Assembly: GCA_963925805.1 (NCBI GenBank)
Contig: CAWUSE010000008.1
Location: 62,001-126,000 of the forward strand
From: UBA10347 sp905182135
Lineage (GTDB): Bacteria > Actinomycetota > Acidimicrobiia > Acidimicrobiales > UBA10347
Reading direction: 5' to 3'
Length of the DNA stretch: 64,000 nucleotides
A program made the position numbers and the translations under genes. The first letter of the stretch is position 1. Every line of letters starts with the position of its first letter. Below the pieces are notes generated by a model that saw only the letters and a list, made by a program, of their open reading frames with translations, was not told where the DNA came from and searched no databases. Below are positions 26,223 through 35,876 of the stretch, piece by piece.

Positions 26223-26879
26223 TCAGGCCAGCATCGTCACCAGGTCAGCGATCAATGTTGCGAGGAGCTCCTGGCCTTCGGCGGCGGTCGCTCCGGTGGG
26301 GTCGCCAAGAACTCCATTAGCCGAGACGGCGGCTACGCCGCCAGACCGTAAATCTTTAATGATGTCGCGAAGCGGTGCGGTGCTCCCAGGTTCGGCCGCG
26401 TCGAGCTTCACCGTGTCAGGAGCAATCCTCAGCATCAACGACGTCTCGGTTCGACCCGCATGAGCATCACCTCCAGGAAGTGATGGTGACCATGAACTGA
26501 CGTCGTGGCCTTCGGCCCGGAGTTGCGTGACAGCTTTGCTCACGCCATCGCTGTTGCCCCCATGCCCGTTCACTAACACGACCTGGCGGAAGGTCGACGA
26601 GGCCGAGCGGACGAGTTCGACAAGGACAAGATGCAGCGCTTCGGTGCCTATCGACAAGGTGCCAGCGAACGCCTGATGCTCGCCGCTCGATCCATACGCA
26701 AGTACCGGCGCCACGGTTACCTGGGGTACCGCTGTAGCGGCACCAGACGCAATCGCTTCGGCGATTCTGGCATCGGTGTCCATTGGTAGGTGTGGGCCGT
26801 GCTGTTCGGTTGAACCAAGCGGAACCACTAGCAGTGACTCTCTATCGACTTCCGGCCATACCAGTTTTGCCAACTCCAC
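26223..26879 (-). CDS. mftE: Mycofactocin peptidase MftE (creatininase family)
   Basis: Creatininase-fold peptidase that releases the crosslinked Val-Tyr product from modified MftA. The 218-aa protein has VPLGSTEQHGPHLPMDTD (metal-binding E and H residues), YGSSGEHQAFAGT, LVNGHGGN and GGDAHAGRTETSLML, all typical of the family. It is on the opposite strand to mftA-C and divergent from mftD across 77 bases, unlike the usual collinear order. Confidence 0.88.
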   Translation of the reverse strand: MELAKLVWPEVDRESLLVVPLGSTEQHGPHLPMDTDARIAEAIASGAATAVPQVTVAPVLAYGSSGEHQAFAGTLSIGTEALHLVLVELVRSASSTFRQVVLVNGHGGNSDGVSKAVTQLRAEGHDVSSWSPSLPGGDAHAGRTETSLMLRIAPDTVKLDAAEPGSTAPLRDIIKDLRSGGVAAVSANGVLGDPTGATAAEGQELLATLIADLVTMLA

Positions 26880-26956
26880 GGAACGAACGCTAGCGGCCCA
26901 TCACCAATGCGTCGGCCAGTGTCCGACACCAGCCGCTCGACGCCTAGGCTCTCGTC

Positions 26957-28126
26957 GTGGCTAACCCGTGGTTTGAAACTGTTGCTGTCGCCAAGGCACG
27001 CTCTAAGAAGCGACTTCCTCGTTCGGTCTATGGCGCCATCGTGGCCGGGGCCGAAGCTGGCATTTCGCGGGACGATAATCTATCGGCCTTCGACCAACTC
27101 GGGCTGCGTCCCGTCACCGCTGGCCAACACGCGCGCCGCGAGATGTCGACCACGATCATGGGCCAGCCAGCATCGATGCCGGTGATGATCTCGCCAACCG
27201 GGGTGCAGGCCGTTCACCCCGAAGGTGAAGTTGCCGTAGCTCGCGCGACCGCGGCGCGGGGCGTGCCCATGGGACTCAGTTCGTTCGGCAGCAAGCCGCT
27301 CGAAGACGTAATCGAGGCCAACTCACAAACCTTCTTCCAGATCTACTGGGCGGGCGACCGCGACAGCATGAGTGCCCGCATGGAACGAGCTCGCAAGGCC
27401 GGTGCCGCTGGCATGATTTTGACACTTGACTGGTCGTTCTCGCACGGACGCGACTGGGGCAGCCCGTCAATCCCTGAAAAAATCGACCTGAGGACAGCCA
27501 TCAAGCACGCCCCCGACGTTCTGACTCGCCCCCAATGGCTCATGAGCTGGCTCAGAACCAAGCAACTACCCGATTTAGGTGTCCCTAACTTTCCAACCGG
27601 CGGAGCGCCTGTCCCCGGATTCTTCGAGGCCTACGGCACGTGGATGGCCACGCCACCTCCTAGCTGGCACGACATCGCCGGGCTCATCGAAGAATGGGGC
27701 GGCGAGTTTATGGTTAAGGGCATCGGACGACCTGATGAAGCCAAGCGCGCTGTACAAGCCGGCGCAACTGCAATCTCTGTCTCGAACCATGGGGGCAACA
27801 ACATCGATAGCTCGCCGGCACCTATTCGAGTCCTTCCTGAAGTTGTCGACGCGGTGGGCAGCGAAATCCAAGTCATCATGGATGGCGGCATCCGCCGTGG
27901 ATCTGACGTCGTTAAGGCACTGGCCTTTGGCGCTGAGGCCGTCATGATCGGCCGCGCTTACCTGTGGGGCCTTGCGGCAAACGGTCAGACTGGAGTCGAG
28001 AACGTGCTCGACATTCTGCGCAGCGGTATGGACGCAACGATGCTCGGTATGGGAAAATCCGGCATCGCCGACCTGTCCCCCGACGACATCAGCACCCCTC
28101 GCGACTTCTTCCCGCCTCGCATCTGA
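26957..28126 (+). CDS. mftD: Mycofactocin FMN-dependent dehydrogenase MftD
   Basis: Member of the FMN-dependent L-lactate dehydrogenase family that oxidises the released dipeptide to premycofactocin. Features of the 389-aa protein: PVMISPTGVQAVHPEGEVAVARATAARG, SNHGGNNIDSS (substrate/active-site His-Gly region), VIMDGGIRRGSDV and GAEAVMIGRAYLWGLAANG (FMN phosphate binding). The GTG start at 26957 gives MANPWFETV, as in other MftD proteins. A hairpin follows its stop. Confidence 0.93.
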   Translation: MANPWFETVAVAKARSKKRLPRSVYGAIVAGAEAGISRDDNLSAFDQLGLRPVTAGQHARREMSTTIMGQPASMPVMISPTGVQAVHPEGEVAVARATAARGVPMGLSSFGSKPLEDVIEANSQTFFQIYWAGDRDSMSARMERARKAGAAGMILTLDWSFSHGRDWGSPSIPEKIDLRTAIKHAPDVLTRPQWLMSWLRTKQLPDLGVPNFPTGGAPVPGFFEAYGTWMATPPPSWHDIAGLIEEWGGEFMVKGIGRPDEAKRAVQAGATAISVSNHGGNNIDSSPAPIRVLPEVVDAVGSEIQVIMDGGIRRGSDVVKALAFGAEAVMIGRAYLWGLAANGQTGVENVLDILRSGMDATMLGMGKSGIADLSPDDISTPRDFFPPRI

Positions 28127-28129
28127 TAT

Positions 28130-28156
28130 CGCAACGACGACCTGGTCGCCGTTGCG
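28130..28156 (+). terminator. Stem-loop after mftD
   Basis: Arms 28130-28142 and 28144-28156 are complementary at 12 of 13 positions (CGCAACGACGACC / GGTCGCCGTTGCG) with a one-base centre, starting 4 bases after the mftD stop. The following bases are TTGTCC, not a long U run. It may end or attenuate mftD transcription before the MFS gene. Confidence 0.45.
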
Positions 28157-28226
28157 TTGTCCACCGAAAGAAAAAGCAGGCTAACACGATGCAACCGTCC
28201 GTTCGGCAGAGAATTAGCCTTTCGGA

Positions 28227-29486
28227 GTGAGCGAACACGTCAAGGTTCCCCACGAGATCAAGCTGCTGCTTGGCGCCTTAGCGTGCGGCACGTTCGCCTT
28301 CTCGGTGTTAGCCACCGTTATTGGTCTCCAGGTTTTCGCAATCACCGACAGCGAGCGCGATCTCGGACTCGTCGGACTGGCACAGTTCGTGCCGATCCTT
28401 TTGCTATCGCCGTTCACCGGTACCATCGCCGACCGCTTCGACAGGCGACGCGTATTCGGAGCAGGCCTGATCATCACCATCGCTGCAACGTTTGGACTGA
28501 TGGCTTATGCAGCCACTAACCCCACGAGTGTGCTGCCCATTTTTTTGTTGTTAGCCGTCAACGGTGTCGGCCGAGCGGTCGGCACGCCAGCCAGCCGGGC
28601 ATTGCCGATCGATCTGGCCCCAGATGGAGCGCTCGAACGCATCATTGCCCTACGGTCACTCACTTTCCAGATTGCGTTGATCGTGGGGCCATTGGTTGGA
28701 GCATTCGCCAACAAAGTCTCACACGTGCTCCCCTACGTGCTGGTCGTGATTGCCCAGGTCCTGGCGATTCTGGTTCTGGCCGGTATCTCCAAGCCTGCGA
28801 CCGCGAAGTTGGAGTCCGTTGCAGGACCTCGCCAAGCAATTCGAGATGCGGTTGAAGGTCTGCGGTTCATACGCCGAAACCAAATCGTCTTTGGTGCAAT
28901 CTCACTCGACTTGTTTGCCGTCCTTTTCGGCGGCGCCGTCGCCTTACTTCCCGCAATAGTCGACAAGCGCCTCGGCATAGAAGACGTCGACCTTGGCGTT
29001 GGCATACTACGGGCTGCCACCGCTGCAGCTGCAGCCTTGGCAGCGCTCGTGCTCTCTATCCGGCCACTCACTCGCAGGGCGGGACCCACGCTGTTCGCCA
29101 TGATCGCAATCTTCGGCCTGGCCACGATCGTTCTTGGGTTCACCAGGAGCTTTCTCGTCGCAGCCTTGGCCGTTGCAGTGCTAAGCGCAACCGATCAGGT
29201 GAGTGTCTTTATTCGAGCAAGCATCGTTCCGCTCGCTACGCCAGAATCCATGCGCGGGCGCGTGCTCGCAGTGGAGAACGTGTTCATTGGCGGATCAAAT
29301 GAACTGGGCGCCTACGAATCGGGCGAGACCGCAGCATGGTGGGGCCTTGCCCCGGCAGTGGTGATCGGAGGTATCGGGACGCTCCTGGTAGTCGGCGTCA
29401 GCTGGTTTGTATTCCCTGCGCTGCGCGCTGTCGACCGTTTCTCCGACGTCAAACCAGTCCTTGGCACCGAACCCATACCCAAATAG
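28227..29486 (+). CDS. MFS transporter (EntS/MFS_3-like)
   Basis: A 419-aa 12-helix major facilitator. The loop between helices 2 and 3 reads GTIADRFDRRRVFG, the MFS signature, and the second half contains TPESMRGRVLAVENVFIGGSNELGAYESG, typical of the MFS_3 (enterobactin exporter EntS-like) group. It begins with GTG. Position just downstream of mftD suggests export of a mycofactocin-linked or pathway-linked compound, but this is inference; MFS genes are not a standard part of mft clusters. Confidence 0.85.
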   Translation: MSEHVKVPHEIKLLLGALACGTFAFSVLATVIGLQVFAITDSERDLGLVGLAQFVPILLLSPFTGTIADRFDRRRVFGAGLIITIAATFGLMAYAATNPTSVLPIFLLLAVNGVGRAVGTPASRALPIDLAPDGALERIIALRSLTFQIALIVGPLVGAFANKVSHVLPYVLVVIAQVLAILVLAGISKPATAKLESVAGPRQAIRDAVEGLRFIRRNQIVFGAISLDLFAVLFGGAVALLPAIVDKRLGIEDVDLGVGILRAATAAAAALAALVLSIRPLTRRAGPTLFAMIAIFGLATIVLGFTRSFLVAALAVAVLSATDQVSVFIRASIVPLATPESMRGRVLAVENVFIGGSNELGAYESGETAAWWGLAPAVVIGGIGTLLVVGVSWFVFPALRAVDRFSDVKPVLGTEPIPK

Positions 29487-29610
29487 GGCCACGCCCGGAA
29501 CCAGCGACACCACGAGACGATTCACCACAAATGCCTACCAGCCCATCGATACGTGGACCGAAACTTGAGACTCTGGGTGTCAAGTTTGCGTGCTCGCTCG
29601 TCGCCTCTGT

Positions 29611-29949
29611 CTAGCTGAAGAGGTTGTTGGCATCCATGGTGACCAGGATCACAAGCATCACAATGATGCCGGCGTTGAGTGCGCTGACCAGCCATTTGTA
29701 TTTGTGGTCAGCCCGATGGAAGCGCCGGATGCTGAACATATTCGCCACGATCGCAATGGTTCCTACGACCAAGCCGATCGATGAACCAATACCAGACGTG
29801 ATACCCACGATCGGAAAAACAAACGGGAAGATCACATACGTAAGTAAACAACGGATTCCTGAGATCAGGATCGACTGGCTAAAAAGCCGCTCAGGCTGAT
29901 CAGCGACATCGGCAGAACTGCTGTTGGTATCGACGTCGGCTACGGCCAC
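29611..29949 (-). CDS. Small integral membrane protein
   Basis: A 112-aa protein with an acidic Ser-rich N-terminus (about 1-25) and three hydrophobic segments (about 30-50, 55-70, 88-106), with a conserved-looking NMFSIRRFHRADHKYKW cytosolic loop. Family unknown. Codon use and the long open frame support it as real. It lies on the same strand as the FNR-like gene upstream and probably shares its transcript. Confidence 0.65.
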   Translation of the reverse strand: MAVADVDTNSSSADVADQPERLFSQSILISGIRCLLTYVIFPFVFPIVGITSGIGSSIGLVVGTIAIVANMFSIRRFHRADHKYKWLVSALNAGIIVMLVILVTMDANNLFS

Positions 29950-29989
29950 AAATCTACGCTATCTGCTGAATCGGATCGGCTCGGCTCGC

Positions 29990-31735
29990 CTACCAGTATT
30001 CCTCAAAATGGATGTTACCTGGATCGCCTCGGCGGTCAAGCTTGAAACCTCGTTTGGTCAATAGTTCGACCACCCCCTTGGCCTCAGGCCATTCCTCAGG
30101 GTCGCCTTCGGGCAGCCCAATCATGGACGGATTGCCGCACAGGAAAACGTCCGTCGTGTCGGGGTCCAGTTCGATGCCGTAGTGACTTGACAGCATGCCC
30201 TTGCTGACTACATCTTGCAGGTACGTCTTGGGGAAGTCAGGCTCACGAGTTGGCAACGGCAGGTAGTGATAGTTGGGATACCTGGCGTCGAGCTTCTCGT
30301 GCTCACTGCGGTAGCCCAGGTCATCCCACTGTCGCACCGTCACAGCCGACACCATGGGGCCGTGATGGCCCTTGCGCAGCAATTCTGTGACCATGGCATT
30401 GTGCGGTGCTTCGCCGGTTCCTGTCGAGAAGAAGATGCACGTGCGAGACGGGTCGACAACCGGCGCCAGCGTGTAGCGCCCAGCGACCTTGGAGCCGAGG
30501 AAGATACGGTCACCGGGCCGCTTGAGGGCTAGACGAGGTGTCAGCCCAGGAACGTTGTCGTCGGTTGGCGCAACCAGCACAATGTAGAACTCAAGCTCAT
30601 CGCCGGTGGCATAGTCGGACAGGTAGCCGTTCCCGTCGAACATAGGGCTCGATATCGAGTACGACCGGCGGATCATTTTCAGCCATTTATCATCGAGGCC
30701 TGGATCGGTCGCGTCATCGATGCGCGATTCCCAAAAGCCCAGTCCGAGCGTGGCGTACTGTCCAGGAAGGTGCGATGTATCGCCATGATCGGGGCGAATC
30801 TTAAGTCGCCACAGATCAGAGTGCGTTGGCTCAAACACTGTGATGGTGGCGTTGTAAAAGTGCTCGGCGAGTTCGTCAGCCAGCGTCGTGTCGCGGCTCC
30901 ATGACCGCACGCCATACGGCTCGACAACAGCGTCAGGGAAACGGGCCGCAGCGACCGACGGCCAGAGGTCCGGACCGAACGCACCGTGCATGTCAATTTC
31001 TTCGGCCTTACCCGAGAACAACCAGACTGCGTCGGACGCCTTGGCAGCATCGGTTACACCGAGAGACACCAGGTCAGCTGGGGCACGGCTGCTCGCAAAG
31101 ACGATGTGGTCGAACTCAAGGTCCGGGGTTCGTCGATCGGCAAAGTACGCCATTGGGAACCCGTCGCGCTCGCCGATCGCGTTGGGGGTCGAACGGTAGA
31201 GCACCGTTGCTCGGCGTTCGCGCTCAAGCGTGGCCAGCATCTCGCCGGCTACTGGTGACAGGCGAGCAGGGTCTAGGCCGTCGGCGGCGAGCACGACGTT
31301 GGCCCCAGCGGCGGCAAGCTGGGCACTCACTTCGACCGCATGATCAGACACGCCGATAACCATCACATCTGCATCACCAACACTCGCTGGCAGATTATCA
31401 ACGGTTACTCGTTCGTTGGACGCAACCTCGATTGGTGGGGCCGATTCGTGCAGATAGGTTCGTTCGCCGATGATGACGGCGCGGGCTTTGCGGCGACGGC
31501 GATTACTTTGGACGATGACCATGCCATCGTCGTCAATATCGATCAGCGTGACCATTTCGCCATAACCGATACCAAGATCATTACGGCTAATGACCTCGGG
31601 CATCAGCACCGAGTCACCCCGATCCATAATGTGCACCCGCTTGACCCCGGCGCGAGCCGCCGCCTCGGCGACGGAGAGTCCGCCAGCGGTCGCTCCAATC
31701 ACGATCAGGTCATGGGTCGTGGTGTCTTCTGCCAT
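29990..31735 (-). CDS. Two-domain FAD/NAD-binding plus ferredoxin-NADP reductase-like protein
   Basis: A 581-aa fusion. The N-terminal domain (about 1-270) begins DLIVIGATAGGLSVAEAAARAGVKRVHIMD, a Rossmann dinucleotide fold as in thioredoxin reductase, with a second fold VMVIGVSDHAVEVSAQLAAAGANVVLA near 130-160. The C-terminal domain (about 300-581) is a complete FPR-type reductase: RRSYSISSP for FAD, FFSTGTGEAPHNAMV for NADP, DVFLCGNPSMIG and the terminal EEYW. FPR enzymes are normally about 260 aa and single-domain. Start at ATG 31735; upstream frame rejected. Likely moves electrons between NADPH and a ferredoxin or flavodoxin (family knowledge). Confidence 0.78.
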   Translation of the reverse strand: MAEDTTTHDLIVIGATAGGLSVAEAAARAGVKRVHIMDRGDSVLMPEVISRNDLGIGYGEMVTLIDIDDDGMVIVQSNRRRRKARAVIIGERTYLHESAPPIEVASNERVTVDNLPASVGDADVMVIGVSDHAVEVSAQLAAAGANVVLAADGLDPARLSPVAGEMLATLERERRATVLYRSTPNAIGERDGFPMAYFADRRTPDLEFDHIVFASSRAPADLVSLGVTDAAKASDAVWLFSGKAEEIDMHGAFGPDLWPSVAAARFPDAVVEPYGVRSWSRDTTLADELAEHFYNATITVFEPTHSDLWRLKIRPDHGDTSHLPGQYATLGLGFWESRIDDATDPGLDDKWLKMIRRSYSISSPMFDGNGYLSDYATGDELEFYIVLVAPTDDNVPGLTPRLALKRPGDRIFLGSKVAGRYTLAPVVDPSRTCIFFSTGTGEAPHNAMVTELLRKGHHGPMVSAVTVRQWDDLGYRSEHEKLDARYPNYHYLPLPTREPDFPKTYLQDVVSKGMLSSHYGIELDPDTTDVFLCGNPSMIGLPEGDPEEWPEAKGVVELLTKRGFKLDRRGDPGNIHFEEYW

Positions 31736-32102
31736 GGTCCAGTCTCCCACAAGCCACCCAGAGCGCTTCCATGCACAAGCTGAAAGAACAGCCAATCATT
31801 GCGCCTGCCGAAATTCTTAGCACCCTGGAGTGTCAAAAACTCATTAGCGAGATCCCAAAGAACAACGCCCAGTCCTGAGGTACGAAGTCGCCGTCGTCAT
31901 CTGCCGTTACTCCGGGGAAGATCTTGGTGCACCGTGTTTTCACAGGTCGGCCCTAACGATCTTGGATCCCTTAGCGGACAGGGTTCAGCCACGAGCGCTG
32001 ATCCGCTGCTACGCACACACTGCCTCCGTCAAATTTCCAACGGCCCTAGCAGTCAAGTCCGCTTGTCCCGCTCTCGACGGCCCAGCAAGCTAACCCGTTG
32101 CG
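31736..32102. other. Gene-free interval
   Basis: Between the FNR-like gene start and the galM stop, 367 bases show no supported ORF, tRNA or repeat. It should hold the promoter of the FNR-like gene (leftward) and possible 3' sequence of galM. Confidence 0.5.
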
Positions 32103-33071
32103 CTAGGCCGTGAAGGTGAAAGTAGTTGAGGCGTGATATTCCTCAACCGGGCGCACGATGCAGTCACCGAAGTCAGGGCGGTTTGGAGTGTCGGGAAGGC
32201 ATTGAGTTTCAAGTGCGATCCCACGACACCCCGCATCTAGATGTTGCCCGGTATAGGTCTGCAAGCCGATCTGGTTTGTGGTCAAGTCGATGCGACGACC
32301 TGACTCGTGCCAGAGTGACGCGCTGATCATGGCCTTTTGATCCAACACGAAGCAATGGTCATAGCCTCCTGCGTCAACCACGTCAGCGAGCGAGCGTTTG
32401 TCGTTGCAGTTGAACCGAGTTCCGCTGACAGCCACCGGCGGACCTGGGACTGGGATGTTGTCTGCATCGACCTCAACATAGGTAGACGCGGCAACGGTGA
32501 GCTCGTGCCCGTCGAGCATGCCGTCGCCGGCCAGGTTCCAATACACATGATTGGTCATGTTCAGCGGGGTGGGCTCGTCGACAGTGGCCCGATAGTCAAT
32601 CGACAGGCGATTGCCCGCAAGCTCGAACGTAGCGGAGGCTTTAACCTTGCCCGGGAAACCCATGTCGCCCGATTTGCTCGTATGGCGCATAATCACGCGA
32701 CCGATATCTCCATCGGTTTCCGAGTCGGCAGCCCAGGCATAGGTGTTGAAGCCATCAGTCCCACCGTGGAGCTGATTCAGTCCTTCGTTCGGTTCGACTT
32801 CATACTCAACGTCATCGAACGCAAACCGTGAGCCAGCAATCCGGTTGGCGTACCGGCCGACCGACGCACCGTGGTAGCCCGCTCCGTCGACTGCGCCAGG
32901 CGGATAGCCGACGTTGATCTGCAGCTCCTGGTCATCTTCAAGTCGCAAGATCACGGACGCGAGGTGGGCCCCAAGGTCAGCGATCGTCACCGACATCAGA
33001 TCCGATGTCAGCTCGTATCCCATCGACTCGGCGCCCGGCCATAGCTCAACGCCAACCCGGCTGATATTCAT
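32103..33071 (-). CDS. galM: Aldose 1-epimerase
   Basis: Mutarotase that interconverts alpha and beta aldohexoses. The 322-aa protein has VGRYANRIAGSRF, LNQLHGGTDGFNTYAW (conserved His), MTNHVYWNLAGDG (catalytic His) and GIALETQCLPDTPNRPDF with the catalytic Glu. The motif set is complete. I chose ATG 33071 (MNISRVGV); the upstream extension has no family similarity. Stands alone. Confidence 0.92.
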   Translation of the reverse strand: MNISRVGVELWPGAESMGYELTSDLMSVTIADLGAHLASVILRLEDDQELQINVGYPPGAVDGAGYHGASVGRYANRIAGSRFAFDDVEYEVEPNEGLNQLHGGTDGFNTYAWAADSETDGDIGRVIMRHTSKSGDMGFPGKVKASATFELAGNRLSIDYRATVDEPTPLNMTNHVYWNLAGDGMLDGHELTVAASTYVEVDADNIPVPGPPVAVSGTRFNCNDKRSLADVVDAGGYDHCFVLDQKAMISASLWHESGRRIDLTTNQIGLQTYTGQHLDAGCRGIALETQCLPDTPNRPDFGDCIVRPVEEYHASTTFTFTA

Positions 33072-33362
33072 CGACACCCCGCGAACCCTATCCCCGAGGC
33101 TTCCTTCAGGCACGAGCCACATCTGGCGAACCCAACAGCCGCTTGGCCCACCCGGGCCTTGCACGTTAGTTATGTCGACGCGTGCTCTACTGAGCCAAAG
33201 CTATGACACTCCACATTTTTGCATACTGAACAAGCCCGTGCGACGCCTTGCGAGCGCCACACGGCCAACTTGATCGGCTTGCCATCAGCCTCACTGCCTA
33301 GACCAAACGAGGGTCCGCCAGGTCAGGCCACGTTCCTAGTGAAATTGTCAGCGGCCCGGCAA

Positions 33363-34697
33363 CTAGGAGTTAATGGCGAGTTCGTCCAGGTAGTCGCCGT
33401 AGCGAACCAGTGCTGCCGCTCGCCGAGTTGGAACGTGATCAATCGATGGGTCCGAAGGCCGGTAGCGCTTCAAGACCTGGCGAGCGACGGTTACCTTGTG
33501 GACCTCGTCAGGGCCATCATAAATACGAGCAGCGCGGGCAGCGCGGTACATCGATTCGAGCGGCAAGTCGGTCGTGTAGCCAAGCGATCCGTGAATCTGA
33601 ATGGCACGATCGATGACATCGTGAAGCACCTTGGCGCCCCAGAACTTGATGACGGCTATCTCGAGCCGAGCATCGCTGTAGGTCCCGCCAGCTTCGTGCA
33701 GCTTGTCCATCTTCCACGCCGCTTGCAGCGTGAGAAGCCGAGCAGCCTGACGATCCGCATACGACTGCGCAACCCAATCTTGGATCATCTGCTTATCGGC
33801 CAGAATCGAACCCTTGGTATAGCGAGTTAACGCCCGCTCACACAGCAAGTCAAATGCTCGGCTTGATTGACCAAGCCAGCGCATTGCGTGATGGATACGG
33901 CCAGGGCCAAGGCGTTTCTGCGCAAGAGCGAAGCCTTGCCCGATACCAGCTTCGCCCCCCACCACGTTCTCAAACGGAACCCTGACCTCGTCATAGATAA
34001 TCTCGGCGTGGCCGCCGGGCTCACCGGTCTTGTGATCGGGTTCGCCCATAGTGGGCACATCTCTCAGAATGTTTACGCCCGGCGTGTCTGTCGGTATCAC
34101 AATCATCGAGAAGGCCGAATACGGCGAGGCATCCTCGTCGAGGTTCGTCTTGACCATGACAATAAGAATGTCCGATACCGAGGCGTTGGACGAGAACCAC
34201 TTATGACCACTGACGACCCATTCATCGCCGTCACGCACCGCTTGGGTGGTGAGCAGTGTCGGATCGGCACCAGCCCCCGGCTCGGTCATCGAGAAACAGG
34301 ACCGGATCTGCTGGTTGAGCAGCGGCTCCATCCACTTCTTCTTCTGCTCTTCGGTACCGCCAAGTGACAACAGCTCAGCATTGCCTGAATCAGGGGCATT
34401 ATTGCCAAAGATGCGTGGACCCAACGGCGATTGGCCAAGGATCTCATGCATCAGGCCGAGCTTGACCTGGCCGAAGCCGCCCCCGCCGAGCTCCGGTGGC
34501 AGGTGTGCTGCCCACAGGCCCTGCTCTTTCACTTGTTCTTTAAGCGGTGCAGTGATCTTGTCGTAAACAGCCCGACCCTCAGGGCTTCGGAACTCTGCAG
34601 CCAGCGTTTCGAGCGGGAAGACCTCTTCCTTCATGAACTCACGCATCCACGCAAGCTTCTTCTCAAATTCAGGTTCGGTCTCAAAATCCCAGGCCAT
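33363..34697 (-). CDS. Acyl-CoA dehydrogenase (ACAD10/11-like)
   Basis: FAD-dependent acyl-CoA dehydrogenase, 444 aa. Visible motifs: PELGGGGFGQVKLGLMHEILG, FSMTEPGAGADPTLLTT (FAD/substrate loop), WVVSGHKWFSSNAS, and near the C-terminus AIQIHGSLGYTTDLPLESMYRAARAARIYDGPDEVHKVTVAR. The sequence leans toward the ACAD10/11 group (larger hydrophobic or 4-hydroxy acyl-CoA substrates). It has no partner genes nearby. Confidence 0.9.
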   Translation of the reverse strand: MAWDFETEPEFEKKLAWMREFMKEEVFPLETLAAEFRSPEGRAVYDKITAPLKEQVKEQGLWAAHLPPELGGGGFGQVKLGLMHEILGQSPLGPRIFGNNAPDSGNAELLSLGGTEEQKKKWMEPLLNQQIRSCFSMTEPGAGADPTLLTTQAVRDGDEWVVSGHKWFSSNASVSDILIVMVKTNLDEDASPYSAFSMIVIPTDTPGVNILRDVPTMGEPDHKTGEPGGHAEIIYDEVRVPFENVVGGEAGIGQGFALAQKRLGPGRIHHAMRWLGQSSRAFDLLCERALTRYTKGSILADKQMIQDWVAQSYADRQAARLLTLQAAWKMDKLHEAGGTYSDARLEIAVIKFWGAKVLHDVIDRAIQIHGSLGYTTDLPLESMYRAARAARIYDGPDEVHKVTVARQVLKRYRPSDPSIDHVPTRRAAALVRYGDYLDELAINS

Positions 34698-34772
34698 GCC
34701 GAGGTGCTCCCTTGTGTGCGTTCCCTTTGAAACTAGTTCACTGCGGCGGTGACTTGGTTAAGGCCACGTTGC

Positions 34773-35072
34773 TCAGGTGAGAACCCGGGCGAGCGCAGTT
34801 GCTGCCATCGCTACAACGATCACGCCGATGAACGGCACTTTTCGCCAAGTGGCAAAGAGCGCTGCAACGAGGCCCGCGACGCGAGCATCGAGCACAAGTT
34901 CGGTGTCACGCTCGAACGTCTGTAAAGCAATGAGCGCACAGAACAGGGCGGGTGGTACCAGCGAAACTGACCGTCGCAGCAGAGGCCGTTCTATGCGGGT
35001 GCCGACCAGCACGCCAGCAAGCTTAAACCCATAGGCTCCGGCGGCCAGGACCAGGATTGCTGTCCAACTCAT
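34773..35072 (-). CDS. azlD: Branched-chain amino acid exporter small subunit AzlD-like
   Basis: A 99-aa four-helix protein of the AzlD family: FKLAGVLVGTR, RRSVSLVPPALFCALIALQ and LVAALFATWRKVPFIGVIVVA. Works with AzlC to export branched-chain amino acids and analogues. Its start overlaps the azlC stop by four bases. Confidence 0.88.
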   Translation of the reverse strand: MSWTAILVLAAGAYGFKLAGVLVGTRIERPLLRRSVSLVPPALFCALIALQTFERDTELVLDARVAGLVAALFATWRKVPFIGVIVVAMAATALARVLT

Positions 35073-35773
35073 GGCGTCCCTTCAACGGTTGAAACAGCAG
35101 AGTCAGTCGTCTTGATGGCAGCCGGCACGAGCAGCGCCGGGATAATCGCTAGCGCAGCGAGCAAGATCGGCGCTCCTGCTGGCGTGAACGGCACGACGAC
35201 GATCGCAATCGAAGCACCAACGAGCCCGGCCACGCGGCCTGGTGCTGCTGATAGGTGCGGGCCAAGCAGCGCGACGAACGACGCGGGGAAGGCTGCATCG
35301 AGGCCATACACATCGGGATCGCCAATGGCATCACCAACAAGGACACCGACAGCAGTACCCAGATTCCAGAAGAAAAACAGCGCTGCGCCTGTCCACCAGA
35401 ATGCTTCAGTTGCCGCAACGTCATCATCTTGTGCGACCGACATGGCTGTCGTTTCATCAATCACCCAGTGAGCCCCGGGAATCCGCTTCCACCCATGTCG
35501 AGCCAGCCGTTCACTTAGGCGCATGCCATAGAGCGAGTTGCGAGCAGCGAGGAGGAGCGCTCCTGCCACTGCTGATAGAGGTGAGCCGCCGCTGCTGATC
35601 ACACCCACTGCAGCGAACTGCGATGCACCGGTGAACACCAGCAGGGACATGGCCATGGCCTTCGCCAGCGATAACCCGCTAGTCGACGCGAGTAAGCCGA
35701 AGGTGATAGCAACCAGACCCACCGCAGCACCGAGGGCAACCGAGTCTCGTCGGTGGGTAGAGGTGGTGGTCAT
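35069..35773 (-). CDS. azlC: Branched-chain amino acid exporter large subunit AzlC-like
   Basis: A 234-aa membrane protein with the AzlC signature: AVGLVAITFGLLAST, MSLLVFTGASQFAAVG, LLAARNSLYGMRLSERL and HWVIDETTAMS. The reading frame upstream is open to 35980 but the family-like N-terminus begins at ATG 35773 (MTTTSTHRRDSV). It precedes and overlaps azlD, forming the standard two-gene exporter. Confidence 0.9.
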   Translation of the reverse strand: MTTTSTHRRDSVALGAAVGLVAITFGLLASTSGLSLAKAMAMSLLVFTGASQFAAVGVISSGGSPLSAVAGALLLAARNSLYGMRLSERLARHGWKRIPGAHWVIDETTAMSVAQDDDVAATEAFWWTGAALFFFWNLGTAVGVLVGDAIGDPDVYGLDAAFPASFVALLGPHLSAAPGRVAGLVGASIAIVVVPFTPAGAPILLAALAIIPALLVPAAIKTTDSAVSTVEGTP

Positions 35774-35876
35774 CCGAGACGAAACGCTAGCGCGCAACTC
35801 ATCTCGAGAGCCTGACCATTTAGAGCGCCCCCGGGCCACCCGAGATCCGCGGGAACCGCTGCACAAAAGAATCCGG

